Part shown: one piece after another, positions 1 to 8,156 of the stretch | Layout of the letters: each line of letters opens with the position of its first letter | Numbering within the stretch: position 1 is the first letter of the stretch | DNA from: JASKKU01 sp964416905 | GTDB taxonomy: Archaea > Nanobdellota > Nanobdellia > Woesearchaeales > JASKKU01 | Assembly (NCBI GenBank): GCA_964416905.1 | Contig: CAYQFL010000002.1 | Span: 54,276-118,275, forward strand | Length of the DNA: 64,000 bases | Reading direction: 5' to 3' | Position numbers and translations under genes: made by a program | The notes under the pieces: generated by a model | What the model was told of the DNA's origin: nothing | What the model saw: the letters and a program-made list of their open reading frames with translations, nothing else | Database searches by the model: none

Positions 1-554
1 ATCTTTAAGCGGAATGAACTTGTGTTTTTAAGTGTTGGGCTATAGCTATTTATTTTGGCTTTTGGATACACTTTAATATCTCGCTTAAAATAAAGATATG
101 TTAGTTTAATAAAACTTGTTTGATTAATAAAATCCATTATGGCTGAATAAATTTTTTCAGAATCCTCTTCTGAAACAAACTCTTTTAATTTTTCATATAC
201 TGTTTCGTTTTTCTTAAAAACTTCTTGGTCAATAACCAAAACTGTTGAGTTAAAGTTAAGCTCTTTAGGATCGAATTCTTCATCTAAAACTTCATTCAAA
301 AAGGAAATTTTATTACTGGAGGATTGAAGAATGGTTAATGGTGTAGTTTTATTCATTAGCACTAACACTACATTTTCTGTGCCAAGCTCCCCAATCTGGT
401 TTTGAATTAAAAATAGGCTTACGACAGAGAAGATAACCATTGCACCTATGATAATTAGAGTTAACTTGACAACAAGCTTTATGACTTTATTTACAAGGTA
501 AAGAAACAAAACTATTATCGCGATTACAATAATTAGTTGGCTAATCGGACTCAT
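1..554 (-). CDS. Membrane-anchored protein of unknown function (3' end outside window)
   Basis: This reading frame starts at an ATG at 554 and runs off the left edge of the window, so about 184 codons are visible and the C-terminus is missing. The N-terminus is strongly hydrophobic, with two closely spaced membrane segments (roughly residues 4-18 and 27-50), followed by a hydrophilic region that is probably outside the cytoplasm because it has several N-x-S/T sites. I do not recognise a family. It begins 5 nt after the stop of the upstream gene and is probably co-transcribed with it. No catalytic motif is visible. Confidence 0.7.
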   Translation of the reverse strand, partial: MSPISQLIIVIAIIVLFLYLVNKVIKLVVKLTLIIIGAMVIFSVVSLFLIQNQIGELGTENVVLVLMNKTTPLTILQSSSNKISFLNEVLDEEFDPKELNFNSTVLVIDQEVFKKNETVYEKLKEFVSEEDSEKIYSAIMDFINQTSFIKLTYLYFKRDIKVYPKAKINSYSPTLKNTSSFRLK

Positions 555-559
555 TTTTA

Positions 560-1324
560 TCACATTTTGTGGGGTAAGACTGAAGGTATCCTGCTTTGGA
601 ACACCCTGAAAAATATGTATACTCCCAATATCAAGAAGAAAAGAAGGATTATGGCACTGAAACTCTGCCATTTTTTAAGATTGAATGCATAACTCAAAGC
701 CCAGGTTTCTAATCCAATAATAAAAATTATGGCAAAGATCGACCACAACAACATAGCTTGATATGTTGGAAAATAAAATGCCGGTACAAATAATAAAGAG
801 GAATAGGCATTTATTATAATAATTTCTCGTGTTTTATCCTCTCCAGAAAAGAGAAAGAAAAACGCTTGCTGAATCCTGGCCACAATCTCATTTAGGACGA
901 ATAGGATGAACGGTAAAACGACAACAGATAATGCAGCATAAGGCGAAACACCAATTTTTGATTCGCTCCAAAAAATCAGAGAAATTCCAAAACCGAGAGA
1001 AAACAAAACATAAACCACAAACAATCGTTTTGTGCTGGTTTTAATATAAGCTTCTTTTAACGCTTTCTGATTAAACAAAATTAGCTTGAAAAAAAGAATG
1101 ATCGTCTCCACAAGAATCAAGACAGGGTTTTTCCCGTGAGTTTTATCAATATCCTGCTGTGAATCCACAGCAATTTTTTTCTCAAATTCTTTTATACCTT
1201 CTTCAATATCATCTTGTAAACCGAAAGTGATATTCTTTTCGGTTTCTTTCTCTAGCTCGACTTTTTTGATAAAATCTTCTTTTTTCTTTAAGAAATCCTC
1301 ATATTCGTCAAAGTTATCAACCAT
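560..1324 (-). CDS. Polytopic membrane protein, possibly Yip1-like
   Basis: The 254-residue product has a charged, Glu/Lys-rich cytoplasmic N-terminus of about 65 residues, then five or six hydrophobic segments from about residue 68 to residue 245. The overall plan of an acidic soluble N-terminus followed by a compact multi-span domain with polar residues between the helices resembles archaeal Yip1-domain proteins, but I see no motif that settles it. The next gene downstream follows after 5 nt, suggesting a two-gene membrane operon. Function is not predictable from the sequence. Confidence 0.75.
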   Translation of the reverse strand: MVDNFDEYEDFLKKKEDFIKKVELEKETEKNITFGLQDDIEEGIKEFEKKIAVDSQQDIDKTHGKNPVLILVETIILFFKLILFNQKALKEAYIKTSTKRLFVVYVLFSLGFGISLIFWSESKIGVSPYAALSVVVLPFILFVLNEIVARIQQAFFFLFSGEDKTREIIIINAYSSLLFVPAFYFPTYQAMLLWSIFAIIFIIGLETWALSYAFNLKKWQSFSAIILLFFLILGVYIFFRVFQSRIPSVLPHKM

Positions 1325-1402
1325 ACGCGTTTCTTTATCTTTAACATTTAAATCTTTTTTCGTTTATTTTTAAGTGAAACTTTTTAGCTACTAAGGTTAA
1401 TC

Positions 1403-2635
1403 TTAACCTAAAAACCGGTTTAATCGACTTTGTGTCTTTATTTCTTTCAACAATTTGCTACTTTTTAGAATTCCATCCAGATTTGTTCTGAAGTATTTCA
1501 TTGCATATTTCTTTGTGAAACTTAATGCAAGGTCTAATGATGAAAAATGTATTGGTTTGTTTATCAATATCTTTCTTACAGTTTCTCTTACAACCCATAC
1601 CCCTAAAGGCGCCCAGTAGTCTTTTGTGATGAATCTTATTAAAAGCACACTTGCCTGTTTCTTTTTCTCAGTTAAGTATTGCAACAAGGAATATCTGGCG
1701 GCATAGTATCCTCCAGCAGTTTCCTTCGCATATTCTTTCCTTCCAAAAGTGCTTTCATAATTTGTTGTGTATCTTAAAGGATATCTTTCTTTAGAGAAGT
1801 TTGATTCTAAAACTGGAATTTCGAAAAGTTCATACTTAAAGCTGCCTGGAATGAATATTGCTATAAAGTAATTTCCATAATCTCCTCCGACTAAGACCTC
1901 AGGCTCAGAAATTTCTTTCAGTTTTAAAATTTGTGAAATCATATTCTTGCCTGCGAGATCATCAACAGCAGTTATCGACCATCGCGTGGGAACGAATTTC
2001 GAATTCAATTTCCTGCCAAGAATACCTGTTGAAAAAACTTTAGTAATGTAATAAACATCAAACCTTTTACTTAATTTATTCACTGCTTCCTGAGCACTAA
2101 CTTCATCGTTGCTTAGCTTATCAACGCTGCTTGGCACTCTAGGATTGCTAACAACTTTAACATTTTCTAATTGTGCGTTAGGACCAAATGGTGTTATTGT
2201 CTGATTGAAGTTTAAGTTGAATCTTGGCGTTTTGCTTAATTTTAATTCAGTATCCACAGGTTTTTTTGATAAAGATACTTCTTTGAAAGATTCTATGACT
2301 TTATTTCTTTTTCTTGCAGAACTTGCGCTAGTTTTAATATAAGAATTTACAAGCTCGACTCTTTTTTTAATCACTTTATCTATACTAACAGAATTATCGC
2401 TCCAATACCTTGGTTCGTCATGTTTGTTATACTTGTCAACAGACAAAACACCAACATTGATGTTTGGATAATTGTATCTACTCACAAAGACATTTGGGGC
2501 TTCTCCAAAGAATTCCTTTTTAGAAGTTGAAAACTTTTGCTGGAATCCTTTTTTATAGTAGATCTTTGCTTGAATTGGACAATATTTTCTGCCACAATAT
2601 AACCGGCCTTTGCAGAACACGCAGTCTATATTCAT
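1403..2635 (-). CDS. nreA: NreA, archaeal DNA repair protein
   Basis: The 410-residue protein matches the archaeal Nre family, which acts in DNA-damage repair together with PCNA. The N-terminus carries a Cys cluster (CVFC...CGRKYC, residues about 5-19) likely to bind zinc. Family hallmarks follow: a VFVSRYNYPNINVG block near residue 50 and VPTRWSITAVDD near residue 217. The last residues, QSRLNRFLG, fit a C-terminal PIP box (Q-x-x-hydrophobic-x-x-F), the known PCNA-binding tail of this family. The start codon overlaps the stop of the upstream glycosyltransferase gene by 4 nt, so translation is probably coupled. Confidence 0.93.
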   Translation of the reverse strand: MNIDCVFCKGRLYCGRKYCPIQAKIYYKKGFQQKFSTSKKEFFGEAPNVFVSRYNYPNINVGVLSVDKYNKHDEPRYWSDNSVSIDKVIKKRVELVNSYIKTSASSARKRNKVIESFKEVSLSKKPVDTELKLSKTPRFNLNFNQTITPFGPNAQLENVKVVSNPRVPSSVDKLSNDEVSAQEAVNKLSKRFDVYYITKVFSTGILGRKLNSKFVPTRWSITAVDDLAGKNMISQILKLKEISEPEVLVGGDYGNYFIAIFIPGSFKYELFEIPVLESNFSKERYPLRYTTNYESTFGRKEYAKETAGGYYAARYSLLQYLTEKKKQASVLLIRFITKDYWAPLGVWVVRETVRKILINKPIHFSSLDLALSFTKKYAMKYFRTNLDGILKSSKLLKEIKTQSRLNRFLG

Positions 2636-3432
2636 GTTTTTATTTTGTAAGCGTTTTTCCTTTTTATTCTTTCCCTATAAAAGAGTCCAATGAGCTGAAG
2701 GAACATTCTGATAGAATGTTTGACAATTTTAATCTGATTTTTCACATAATTGAATTCAACAGGTACCTCTTTCACAGGGATTCTTGCTTTTTTTAGATAG
2801 TATAAAAACTCTGTGTCCCACAAAAAACCTTTTTCTTTAGGCAAAGGAATGCGTTCAAAAACTTTCTTGTTGAAAATCTTGATTCCTGCCTGCACATCCG
2901 TGTTTTTTAATCCGAAGAACAATTTTACTAATGTTAGATATCCTTTGCTAACAATTTTCCTTTGCAAAGGTGCTTTACTTGTGTTTCTTAAATTTCTAGA
3001 GCCTATAACCACACTATACTTATTCAGGAACGGAAACGCCCTTTCAAGAAATTCTATGGGGTAGGCCATATCATCATCTAAAAACATTATCCACTCAAAT
3101 TTTGAATGAACTATTCCTTTAGTTATACCAACACCTTTACCTTTCTCTTTTGAGAGGACGTAATTAACCTTAGGGATTTCTTCTTCTAGTTCTTTAACAA
3201 CCCTGAATGTGTTATCATAACTTTCTTGAGCAGAAAGGATTATTTCAAAATCCTTGATGAATTGTTTCTCGTTAACATAACTGTAAATTGTTGAAATCGT
3301 TTTTCTAATGAACTTTTCAGAATTAATTGTTGGGACAACTATCGATAATGAGATTTGTTTGTTTTTATCCAGCGATTTTTGTAGCTCTTTAGTTTTTTCG
3401 TTTTTTAGTATTTTAGAAGAACTCAAACTCAT
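2632..3432 (-). CDS. Family 2 glycosyltransferase
   Basis: This is a GT-A fold glycosyltransferase of family GT2. SLSIVVPTINSEKFI opens the nucleotide-binding half, the metal-binding DxD-type motif is FLDDDM, and the VIGSRN and TDVQAGIKIF blocks are typical of DPM1/ALG5-like enzymes that put sugars on polyprenyl phosphates or proteins. A hydrophobic stretch between these blocks (around YLTLVKLFFG) may contact the membrane. An upstream in-frame TTG at 3453 exists, but an AGGTTG ribosome-binding-like sequence sits just before the ATG at 3432, which I prefer. The gene overlaps the end of the ParA gene by 20 nt and the start of nreA by 4 nt. The acceptor is unknown. Confidence 0.85.
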   Translation of the reverse strand: MSLSSSKILKNEKTKELQKSLDKNKQISLSIVVPTINSEKFIRKTISTIYSYVNEKQFIKDFEIILSAQESYDNTFRVVKELEEEIPKVNYVLSKEKGKGVGITKGIVHSKFEWIMFLDDDMAYPIEFLERAFPFLNKYSVVIGSRNLRNTSKAPLQRKIVSKGYLTLVKLFFGLKNTDVQAGIKIFNKKVFERIPLPKEKGFLWDTEFLYYLKKARIPVKEVPVEFNYVKNQIKIVKHSIRMFLQLIGLFYRERIKRKNAYKIKT

Positions 3433-4165
3433 TTGAAAGCAACCTGTTAGCAATCTTCATATAATCTGAGGTGGCTCTAGCATTTTTGTCTAAATCAAAA
3501 ATGCTTTTTCCCTTTTTAGCCATGTCTTTAACAATAGCATTAACTCTGATAGGGTTTAAGATTACGCCATTAAAACCTTTTTTTATCTCTTCTAAACTCT
3601 CTTTAGATATCTTACTTCTTTGGTCGTACATTGTTGGGATTATTGCACTGATAACTACAGCATGATTGAATAATGAATTTATTTCATCTATTAACTTAAC
3701 TACTTTTCTTAGACCAACCAATCCAAGATAATCTGTAGAGACGGGCACAAACGCTTCATTAACATAAAGCAGAGCATTGTAGTTTAGAAGAGTATTTGAG
3801 GGAGGACAATCAATCAAAACAAAATCATAATTAAATATCGGCTCAAATTTCCTTTTCAATATTGTCTCTCTTCCAGGCAAGCCAGCCATTATTAATTCAG
3901 CTTTGTCTAAATTCTTTGAAGGTATCACGTCAAGGTTTTCATTGTAGTTAACAATACACTCAGAGATGTGAGTCTCTTCATCAACAAGAAGGTCATACAT
4001 TGTTTTGCTATTGCTTACGCACAACGTTAAGGTAAGATTTGCCTGAGGGTCTAAATCAACCAAAAGAACTCGCTTCCCTTTCTTTGCGAACGCAAAAGCA
4101 AGGTTCACAGTAGTAGTCGTCTTTCCAACACCACCTTTCAGATTGACTACTGCAACTTTCCTCAT
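3413..4165 (-). CDS. ParA/Soj-family ATPase
   Basis: The 250-residue protein is a ParA-type deviant Walker A ATPase. The P-loop KGGVGKTT is at residues 10-17, with the signature lysine at 10 that marks the ParA/MinD superfamily. VDLDPQAN (about 37-44) is the Walker A' motif and VLIDCPPS (about 115) the Walker B motif. These ATPases position DNA or protein cargo by dimerising on nucleoid DNA. There is no ParB gene beside it. The neighbours are a glycosyltransferase and nreA, so the cargo cannot be told from context. Replicon segregation or positioning of a surface complex are both possible. Confidence 0.9.
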   Translation of the reverse strand: MRKVAVVNLKGGVGKTTTTVNLAFAFAKKGKRVLLVDLDPQANLTLTLCVSNSKTMYDLLVDEETHISECIVNYNENLDVIPSKNLDKAELIMAGLPGRETILKRKFEPIFNYDFVLIDCPPSNTLLNYNALLYVNEAFVPVSTDYLGLVGLRKVVKLIDEINSLFNHAVVISAIIPTMYDQRSKISKESLEEIKKGFNGVILNPIRVNAIVKDMAKKGKSIFDLDKNARATSDYMKIANRLLSNEFEFF

Positions 4166-4247
4166 TGTAGAGTGAGTAAGAATTACAGCCTATATAAAAG
4201 TTTTTCTTAAAAAATAAAGAAAAATAAAGAGAAATTTTCAGGGCAAC

Positions 4248-4478
4248 TTAAAGAAGTTTTATGTTCTCTGCACCCTTTGGTACAGCAACGTACTTAATTC
4301 TCTTCTTAGCAGATTCTTTTCTGCTTGGTAAATATGATATCTTTACAACTTTCTTTCCTTTTCTTGTTGTTGGTTTCGCACTCTCAAGCACTACTTTAAT
4401 TGCTCTATCTGGAACCAAAACTTGCTTTGCCCTTCTTTTGCCATTTAAGGTATATTTTAAGATTTTTTTCTTTGCCAT
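4248..4478 (-). CDS. Small basic protein, possible nucleic-acid binder
   Basis: The 76-residue product is about one third Lys and Arg with very few acidic residues (for example TTRKGKKVVKISYLPSRK in the middle). It has alternating hydrophobic residues suggestive of beta-strands and no Cys. A strong ribosome binding site (GCGGTGG) precedes the ATG, which supports real translation. Such small basic proteins are often ribosomal, RNA-binding or chromatin proteins. I do not recognise this one and see no named family motif. It stands alone between ParA and a regulator gene. Confidence 0.7.
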   Translation of the reverse strand: MAKKKILKYTLNGKRRAKQVLVPDRAIKVVLESAKPTTRKGKKVVKISYLPSRKESAKKRIKYVAVPKGAENIKLL

Positions 4479-4611
4479 ATTTTACCACCGCAAAATATCT
4501 TTTTCTATAGCTATTTTTGGAAAGCTATTATTTAAAGTTTTCGCTTTTTTTTGTTGCTTCTTGAATGTGGTTTTTTAAAACGCTCGACAGAACTAGACGC
4601 TTTTTTATTCT

Positions 4612-4896
4612 TCAATCCAAACCCATAGTTTCTTTAAATGTCTTTACTTTGATCAAGTTATCTAAGAAATCACGCCCTTTATCAGTAATAATTAAGTACT
4701 TTCTATCGTTCTTTTTTATAAAATCGACATAATCTTTTTTTACTAAATCTTCCAAGTAATTTTTCATCAGTTTATAGGATAGATTCGCCTTAGTCATTAG
4801 CTGGGTTTGCTTGATTCGGCCACTTCTATTTAAGATGGTTAGCAAGATGTCATAAAGGATTTCTTCTTGCGTTCTTTTACTTCTTCTGTTCATCAT
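4612..4896 (-). CDS. Winged-helix transcription regulator (ArnR1/HTH_45-like)
   Basis: This 94-residue protein is a single winged-helix domain. Helices cover about residues 9-65 (RTQEEILYDILLTILNRSG, then TQLMTKANLSYKLMKNYLEDL), followed by the wing (VDFIKKNDRKYLIITDKGRDFL) with the TDKG turn typical of the archaeal ArnR1-like / HTH_45 class. Its ATG overlaps the stop of the upstream seven-segment membrane protein gene by 4 nt. This pairing suggests that the regulator reads out or is held by that membrane protein, which is an inference. Confidence 0.85.
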   Translation of the reverse strand: MMNRRSKRTQEEILYDILLTILNRSGRIKQTQLMTKANLSYKLMKNYLEDLVKKDYVDFIKKNDRKYLIITDKGRDFLDNLIKVKTFKETMGLD

Positions 4897-5597
4897 TTTT
4901 CTTTTTTAATCTTTAATTCTCTTACACTAAAATGGACTAACACGTATGAAAAAAGCAACAGCACGAATCCAAAAAGTTCTAAGATTCCGGCACTAACATA
5001 CAACCCTGGATGAAATGTTAAAAAGAGCATTTGACTCATCATTAAACTGAGGAATGCTGTCAAAACAAGTTTTTGGTTTAGTCTTTTTCGCTCTGTTTTT
5101 TTAAGATAAAAATAACTTATCTCTGCAAGTAAAATAGCGCTAGTTAAATGGAAAACGTAAGGGACTATTGATGAAACATAAGTCACTATCGTTATAAAAT
5201 AAACCATTAAAGCCATGTGCTTCTTTTCTTCACTTTGTGTGATTAAGAAATATACTCCGACTAATCCGAGCAGGAATAGAACTCTACTTGTAAAATCGAT
5301 GATGGGAACTAAATTAATTATAGCTAAACTTGTGTACTTCACCTCTAGAGAACCAATTAAAAGTTGCCTCTCAAATGGAAAATAGAGATTAATATTCCTA
5401 AAAGCTTTTATGAAATAAGATGCGGCAATTAACAGAAACGAAACGAATAACCATTTAGTTTTTTGATCATTTGTCATTTTGGTAGCTTTGTATGCGAACA
5501 ATGCAATTAGTAAGAACACAAGCACTCCAAAATACTCAAAGACACAATCAAATCCTCTAAACCACGGTGGAGATATTATAAGTGTAGGTATTGCCAT
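4893..5597 (-). CDS. Polytopic membrane protein coupled to a regulator
   Basis: The 234-residue product is hydrophobic throughout, with about seven predicted membrane segments and short polar loops. Loops carry basic clusters (ATKMTNDQKTKW near residue 42, KKTERKRLNQK near 170) that mark cytoplasmic sides. It ends in a charged tail, RELKIKKEK. I recognise no catalytic or transporter motif. The stop codon overlaps the start of the winged-helix gene, so the two are translationally coupled. A sensor role is plausible but unproven. Confidence 0.75.
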   Translation of the reverse strand: MAIPTLIISPPWFRGFDCVFEYFGVLVFLLIALFAYKATKMTNDQKTKWLFVSFLLIAASYFIKAFRNINLYFPFERQLLIGSLEVKYTSLAIINLVPIIDFTSRVLFLLGLVGVYFLITQSEEKKHMALMVYFITIVTYVSSIVPYVFHLTSAILLAEISYFYLKKTERKRLNQKLVLTAFLSLMMSQMLFLTFHPGLYVSAGILELFGFVLLLFSYVLVHFSVRELKIKKEK

Positions 5598-5681
5598 TTT
5601 TTACAACCCTTTTTAAAGAAAAAGCTTTTTAGATTATAAAAAGCTTATGAAACTTTTCAAGAAACATTCTTGGGATTTTTA

Positions 5682-6326
5682 TTACAATAATTCAGCTCTT
5701 TTCTTTTTGATTAAGACCTCAGCGATTTTCTTTGGTAGTTTAACTATATCATCTTCTATAAAGGGTCCATAAATTTTTAGGTCGGGCCCAATGAATTTAG
5801 GTACGGGGTTTAGAATTCTAATCATGAGATATTTTTCCTCATCCTCTTTTTCCTCACTTTTGTTTTCATTAACGCTTTTGCTCGGTTGAGATGTATACTT
5901 GACTTTTGAGAATGTCATAAGGTTTTCAATTACTCCAGAATGATATTCTTTTAAATGGTTTAAAAAATTGTTAAAAAGCAACCTTTCCTCATCCAGCATG
6001 TTTTCAACATCTGAACTTTGGCTTTTAGTTTTAACAGAAATAATAGCTAAATCGGATATTTTTTTGATTCTCCGTTCAATTATTTCTTTGATTATTGATT
6101 TAAGATTGTTAAGCTCTCTTAAACCTTTTTCCTTATCAGCAGAGATAAAGATATCTTCAGTATTATTCTTAAACAAGAACTCGTATTTCTGCTTCATATA
6201 TTTTAAGACGTCATCAAAGAACGTTTTTGGCAGTTTTTGAAGAGTAAGATTCTTCTTCTCACTTCGTAAAATGTCAAAAAGGCTTTCATAAGTTATTTTT
6301 ATCTCATCATCATTTTGCTCATCCAT
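5682..6326 (-). CDS. GINS complex subunit, Gins51 type
   Basis: The 214-residue protein has the two-domain order of archaeal Gins51. The helical A domain comes first (YESLFDILRSEKK, LQKLPKTFFDDVLKYM, then the long helices around RRIKKISDLAIISVK and DEERLLFNNFLNHLKEYH). A low-complexity Glu/Lys linker follows at about residues 148-166, and the small B domain is at the C-terminus (MIRILNPVPKFIGPDLKIYG ... VKLPKKIAEVLIKKKRAELL). GINS bridges Cdc45/GAN and the MCM helicase in the replisome. Many archaea build a homotetramer from this subunit alone. No Gins23 gene is present in the window. Confidence 0.88.
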   Translation of the reverse strand: MDEQNDDEIKITYESLFDILRSEKKNLTLQKLPKTFFDDVLKYMKQKYEFLFKNNTEDIFISADKEKGLRELNNLKSIIKEIIERRIKKISDLAIISVKTKSQSSDVENMLDEERLLFNNFLNHLKEYHSGVIENLMTFSKVKYTSQPSKSVNENKSEEKEDEEKYLMIRILNPVPKFIGPDLKIYGPFIEDDIVKLPKKIAEVLIKKKRAELL

Positions 6327-6423
6327 ACTCTTTAAGTAGTAACTGTTGTTTTTTAAGTTTTTTATTTTTCTTTTGAAAAATCCTTAATATAAGCAAGAAT
6401 CAACGATTTTAACGTTTAATTTA

Positions 6424-7035
6424 TCATAACTCAAGGATTTTTCCTGTTTTACCAACATTTATTACCGTTGTATTGCCAATTTTTTCTTCAATCCCTGTAG
6501 CCTCATGCACATGGGAGCACACAACTAAATCAGGCTGGAACTCCTTTATTATCTTCTCTAAAGCAATACTGCCTTTGAAGAATTTAGAGAAATTTTCTAT
6601 CTTTGAACCTGAAGGATGAACATGGCTGACGACAACCCTTTTCTTAATATTCTTGTAATTCTTGATTTTGGTTAAATTATTCTTTAGAATCTCAAAAGCG
6701 ACTTCTTCAGAGAACGGAAATGGCCCAACATTAGCGCCACCTAAGCCTGTTAAAGCAACATTGTTGTAAGTTACAACCTTGCCGTGTAAATCAATCAACT
6801 TATAAAGTTCGCTTAAGAACTCAGCAGTAGCGTCTGATTCATGGTTGCCTCTAACGAACATCGTTTTTAGATTTCTCTTAACGAATTCATATAGAGTGCC
6901 TGGAAAAAAAGTGTCAAAATGAGTTATGTCCCCACAGATTAATACTAAATCAACATTTTCTTTCTCAGCCTTTTCAGCTAACTGCTTAGATAAAGATACA
7001 TCTCCGTGTATGTCGCCAAAAGCTAAAACTTTCAT
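6424..7035 (-). CDS. Calcineurin-like metallophosphoesterase
   Basis: The 203-residue protein carries the full set of binuclear-metal motifs of calcineurin-like phosphoesterases: GDIHGD at residues 8-13, GDITHFD near 36, RGNHE near 63, SHVHPSG near 138 and SHVHEATG near 174. It is small and without extra domains, like archaeal YfcE/MJ0936-type enzymes, which hydrolyse phosphodiesters or phosphomonoesters in vitro. The physiological substrate cannot be read from the sequence. It precedes no obvious partner: the upstream neighbour on the same strand is the Sua5-like gene 28 nt away. Confidence 0.9.
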   Translation of the reverse strand: MKVLAFGDIHGDVSLSKQLAEKAEKENVDLVLICGDITHFDTFFPGTLYEFVKRNLKTMFVRGNHESDATAEFLSELYKLIDLHGKVVTYNNVALTGLGGANVGPFPFSEEVAFEILKNNLTKIKNYKNIKKRVVVSHVHPSGSKIENFSKFFKGSIALEKIIKEFQPDLVVCSHVHEATGIEEKIGNTTVINVGKTGKILEL

Positions 7036-7063
7036 TTTACAGAATAAAAATAATTAAAAGAGA

Positions 7064-7633
7064 TTATCTCCTTAAAAAGACAGGCTCTCCTTTTGATAGG
7101 TCTACTACAATTGAAGGCCTTCTTAACATAATATCATGATGTATAAAATAATGTATGTTATCCACATGAATCTTCTCAAGGTCTTCTGGTCCTTCTATTA
7201 TGGAACCTTCACTTCTCGTAGCTGCTGTAGATACAAAAGGATGATTTAGCTGCGAAACAAACCTGGAAATCCAATGATTTGGTAGTCTTATACCAACAGT
7301 ATCTCTTCCTTTATTTACCTCAGGAGATATTGCTTCTTTATTTTTTAATTTAAGAATTAAAGTAAAAGGACCAGGTAGTTTTTTAAGCCACTCTTCAGCT
7401 AATTTGTTAACTTCACAGTTCTGATAAACCCACTCCAAGTTAGGCACTATGATTGAGAACGGATTCTCAGTTTGTTTTATCTCACGAATTCGTCTTACAG
7501 GTTCATCTTCAGTTGCAATTGCACCAATCCCAAAAATGGTGTCTGTTGGATGTATAAACAGTTTACCATCAAGGATCTCTTTTATGAAGATATGCGGTTT
7601 TAGTTCGACTTCTTCTTTAGTAACAATTTGCAT
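7064..7633 (-). CDS. Sua5/YrdC/YciO-family threonylcarbamoyl-AMP synthase
   Basis: This 189-residue protein has the YrdC fold that makes threonylcarbamoyl-AMP for the t6A37 modification of ANN-decoding tRNAs. Visible family features are IHPTDTIFGIGAIA (residues about 32-45), a REIKQTENPF block in the place of the usual KRRP-type substrate loop, GPFTLILK, GIRLPNHW and the FVSTAATRSEG segment. It lacks the C-terminal Sua5 domain, so it is the short TsaC/YciO form. The weak match of the KQTE region to the catalytic K-R signature leaves YciO-like function possible. Confidence 0.85.
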   Translation of the reverse strand: MQIVTKEEVELKPHIFIKEILDGKLFIHPTDTIFGIGAIATEDEPVRRIREIKQTENPFSIIVPNLEWVYQNCEVNKLAEEWLKKLPGPFTLILKLKNKEAISPEVNKGRDTVGIRLPNHWISRFVSQLNHPFVSTAATRSEGSIIEGPEDLEKIHVDNIHYFIHHDIMLRRPSIVVDLSKGEPVFLRR

Positions 7634-7723
7634 TTCTAAAAAGGAGTATTCAGGTTTCAGTTAAAAAGTTTTCCGTATTGTTGCTAAGTTTTAAGTTGAG
7701 AGCTTTTAAACTGCTTAGTAAAA

Positions 7724-7732
7724 TATTTAAAC
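7724..7732 (+). promoter_or_regulatory. TATA box of the RNase P RNA gene
   Basis: TATTTAAAC lies centred about 27 nt before the predicted 5' end of the RNase P RNA at 7755. This is the normal archaeal distance from TATA box to transcription start. Confidence 0.6.
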
Positions 7733-7754
7733 ATCTATAGTTATTTACTTATAG

Positions 7755-8041
7755 AAAAGATGGCCAGTGCACTCTCGGGGTATTCCTGAGGAAAGTCCGC
7801 CCATCGCTAACGGAGGCCTTCCAAAGAAGGATGCTTCACAGGCATAGCTCTTGGACAGAAACAAAACCGCCTGAAAAACAGGATGAGGTTCCCGAAGCTC
7901 TTTTCAAGAGCGAGATAACGAACCGACGTTTTTTCAGGAAAGGGTTAAACTCCAAGCTCCTCCGATGCAAGGTTGAACCGCAAAGTTGAATGTGCACACA
8001 CTCGTTTATGAGTGACAGAAGGCGGCTTATGGCCATCTTTT
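7755..8041 (+). ncRNA. rnpB: RNase P RNA
   Basis: This is the catalytic RNA of RNase P, which removes 5' leaders from pre-tRNAs. Helix P1 is formed by AAAAGATGGCC (7755-7765) and its exact complement GGCCATCTTTT (8031-8041). The conserved regions are all present: GAGGAAAGTCC of CR-I near 7789, a GGACAGAAACA block near 7853, ACAGAAGGCGGCTTATGG of CR-V near 8015. Those conserved blocks point to an archaeal type A-like RNA of about 287 nt. A TATA box sits 27 nt upstream. Reading frames found inside it are not genes. Confidence 0.95.
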
Positions 8042-8125
8042 CCTTTTCACTTTCTTTATAACTTTCTTCATATTTTTACGTTTTTTAGCAAAGTTTAAAC
8101 AACTCCTTTTGAGAAGTAACATATG

Positions 8126-8134
8126 TTTTTAAAT
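8126..8134 (+). promoter_or_regulatory. TATA box of the ABC export operon, with adjacent palindrome
   Basis: TTTTTAAAT is centred 27 nt before the ATG at 8157, which fits a leaderless transcript. Directly upstream, overlapping its edge, lies the 10-bp palindrome AACATATGTT (8118-8127), which could be an operator. Confidence 0.45.
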
Positions 8135-8156
8135 TACTCTTGCTTGTTGCTATGTA

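Noticed and set aside
7836..8036. Reading frame of 66 codons inside the RNase P RNA
   Set aside because: It lies antisense within a well-supported structured RNA and has no promoter or ribosome binding site.
8118..8127. Palindrome AACATATGTT before the ABC operon as a firm operator
   Set aside because: A ten-base palindrome is common by chance in AT-rich DNA. It is mentioned with the promoter only.
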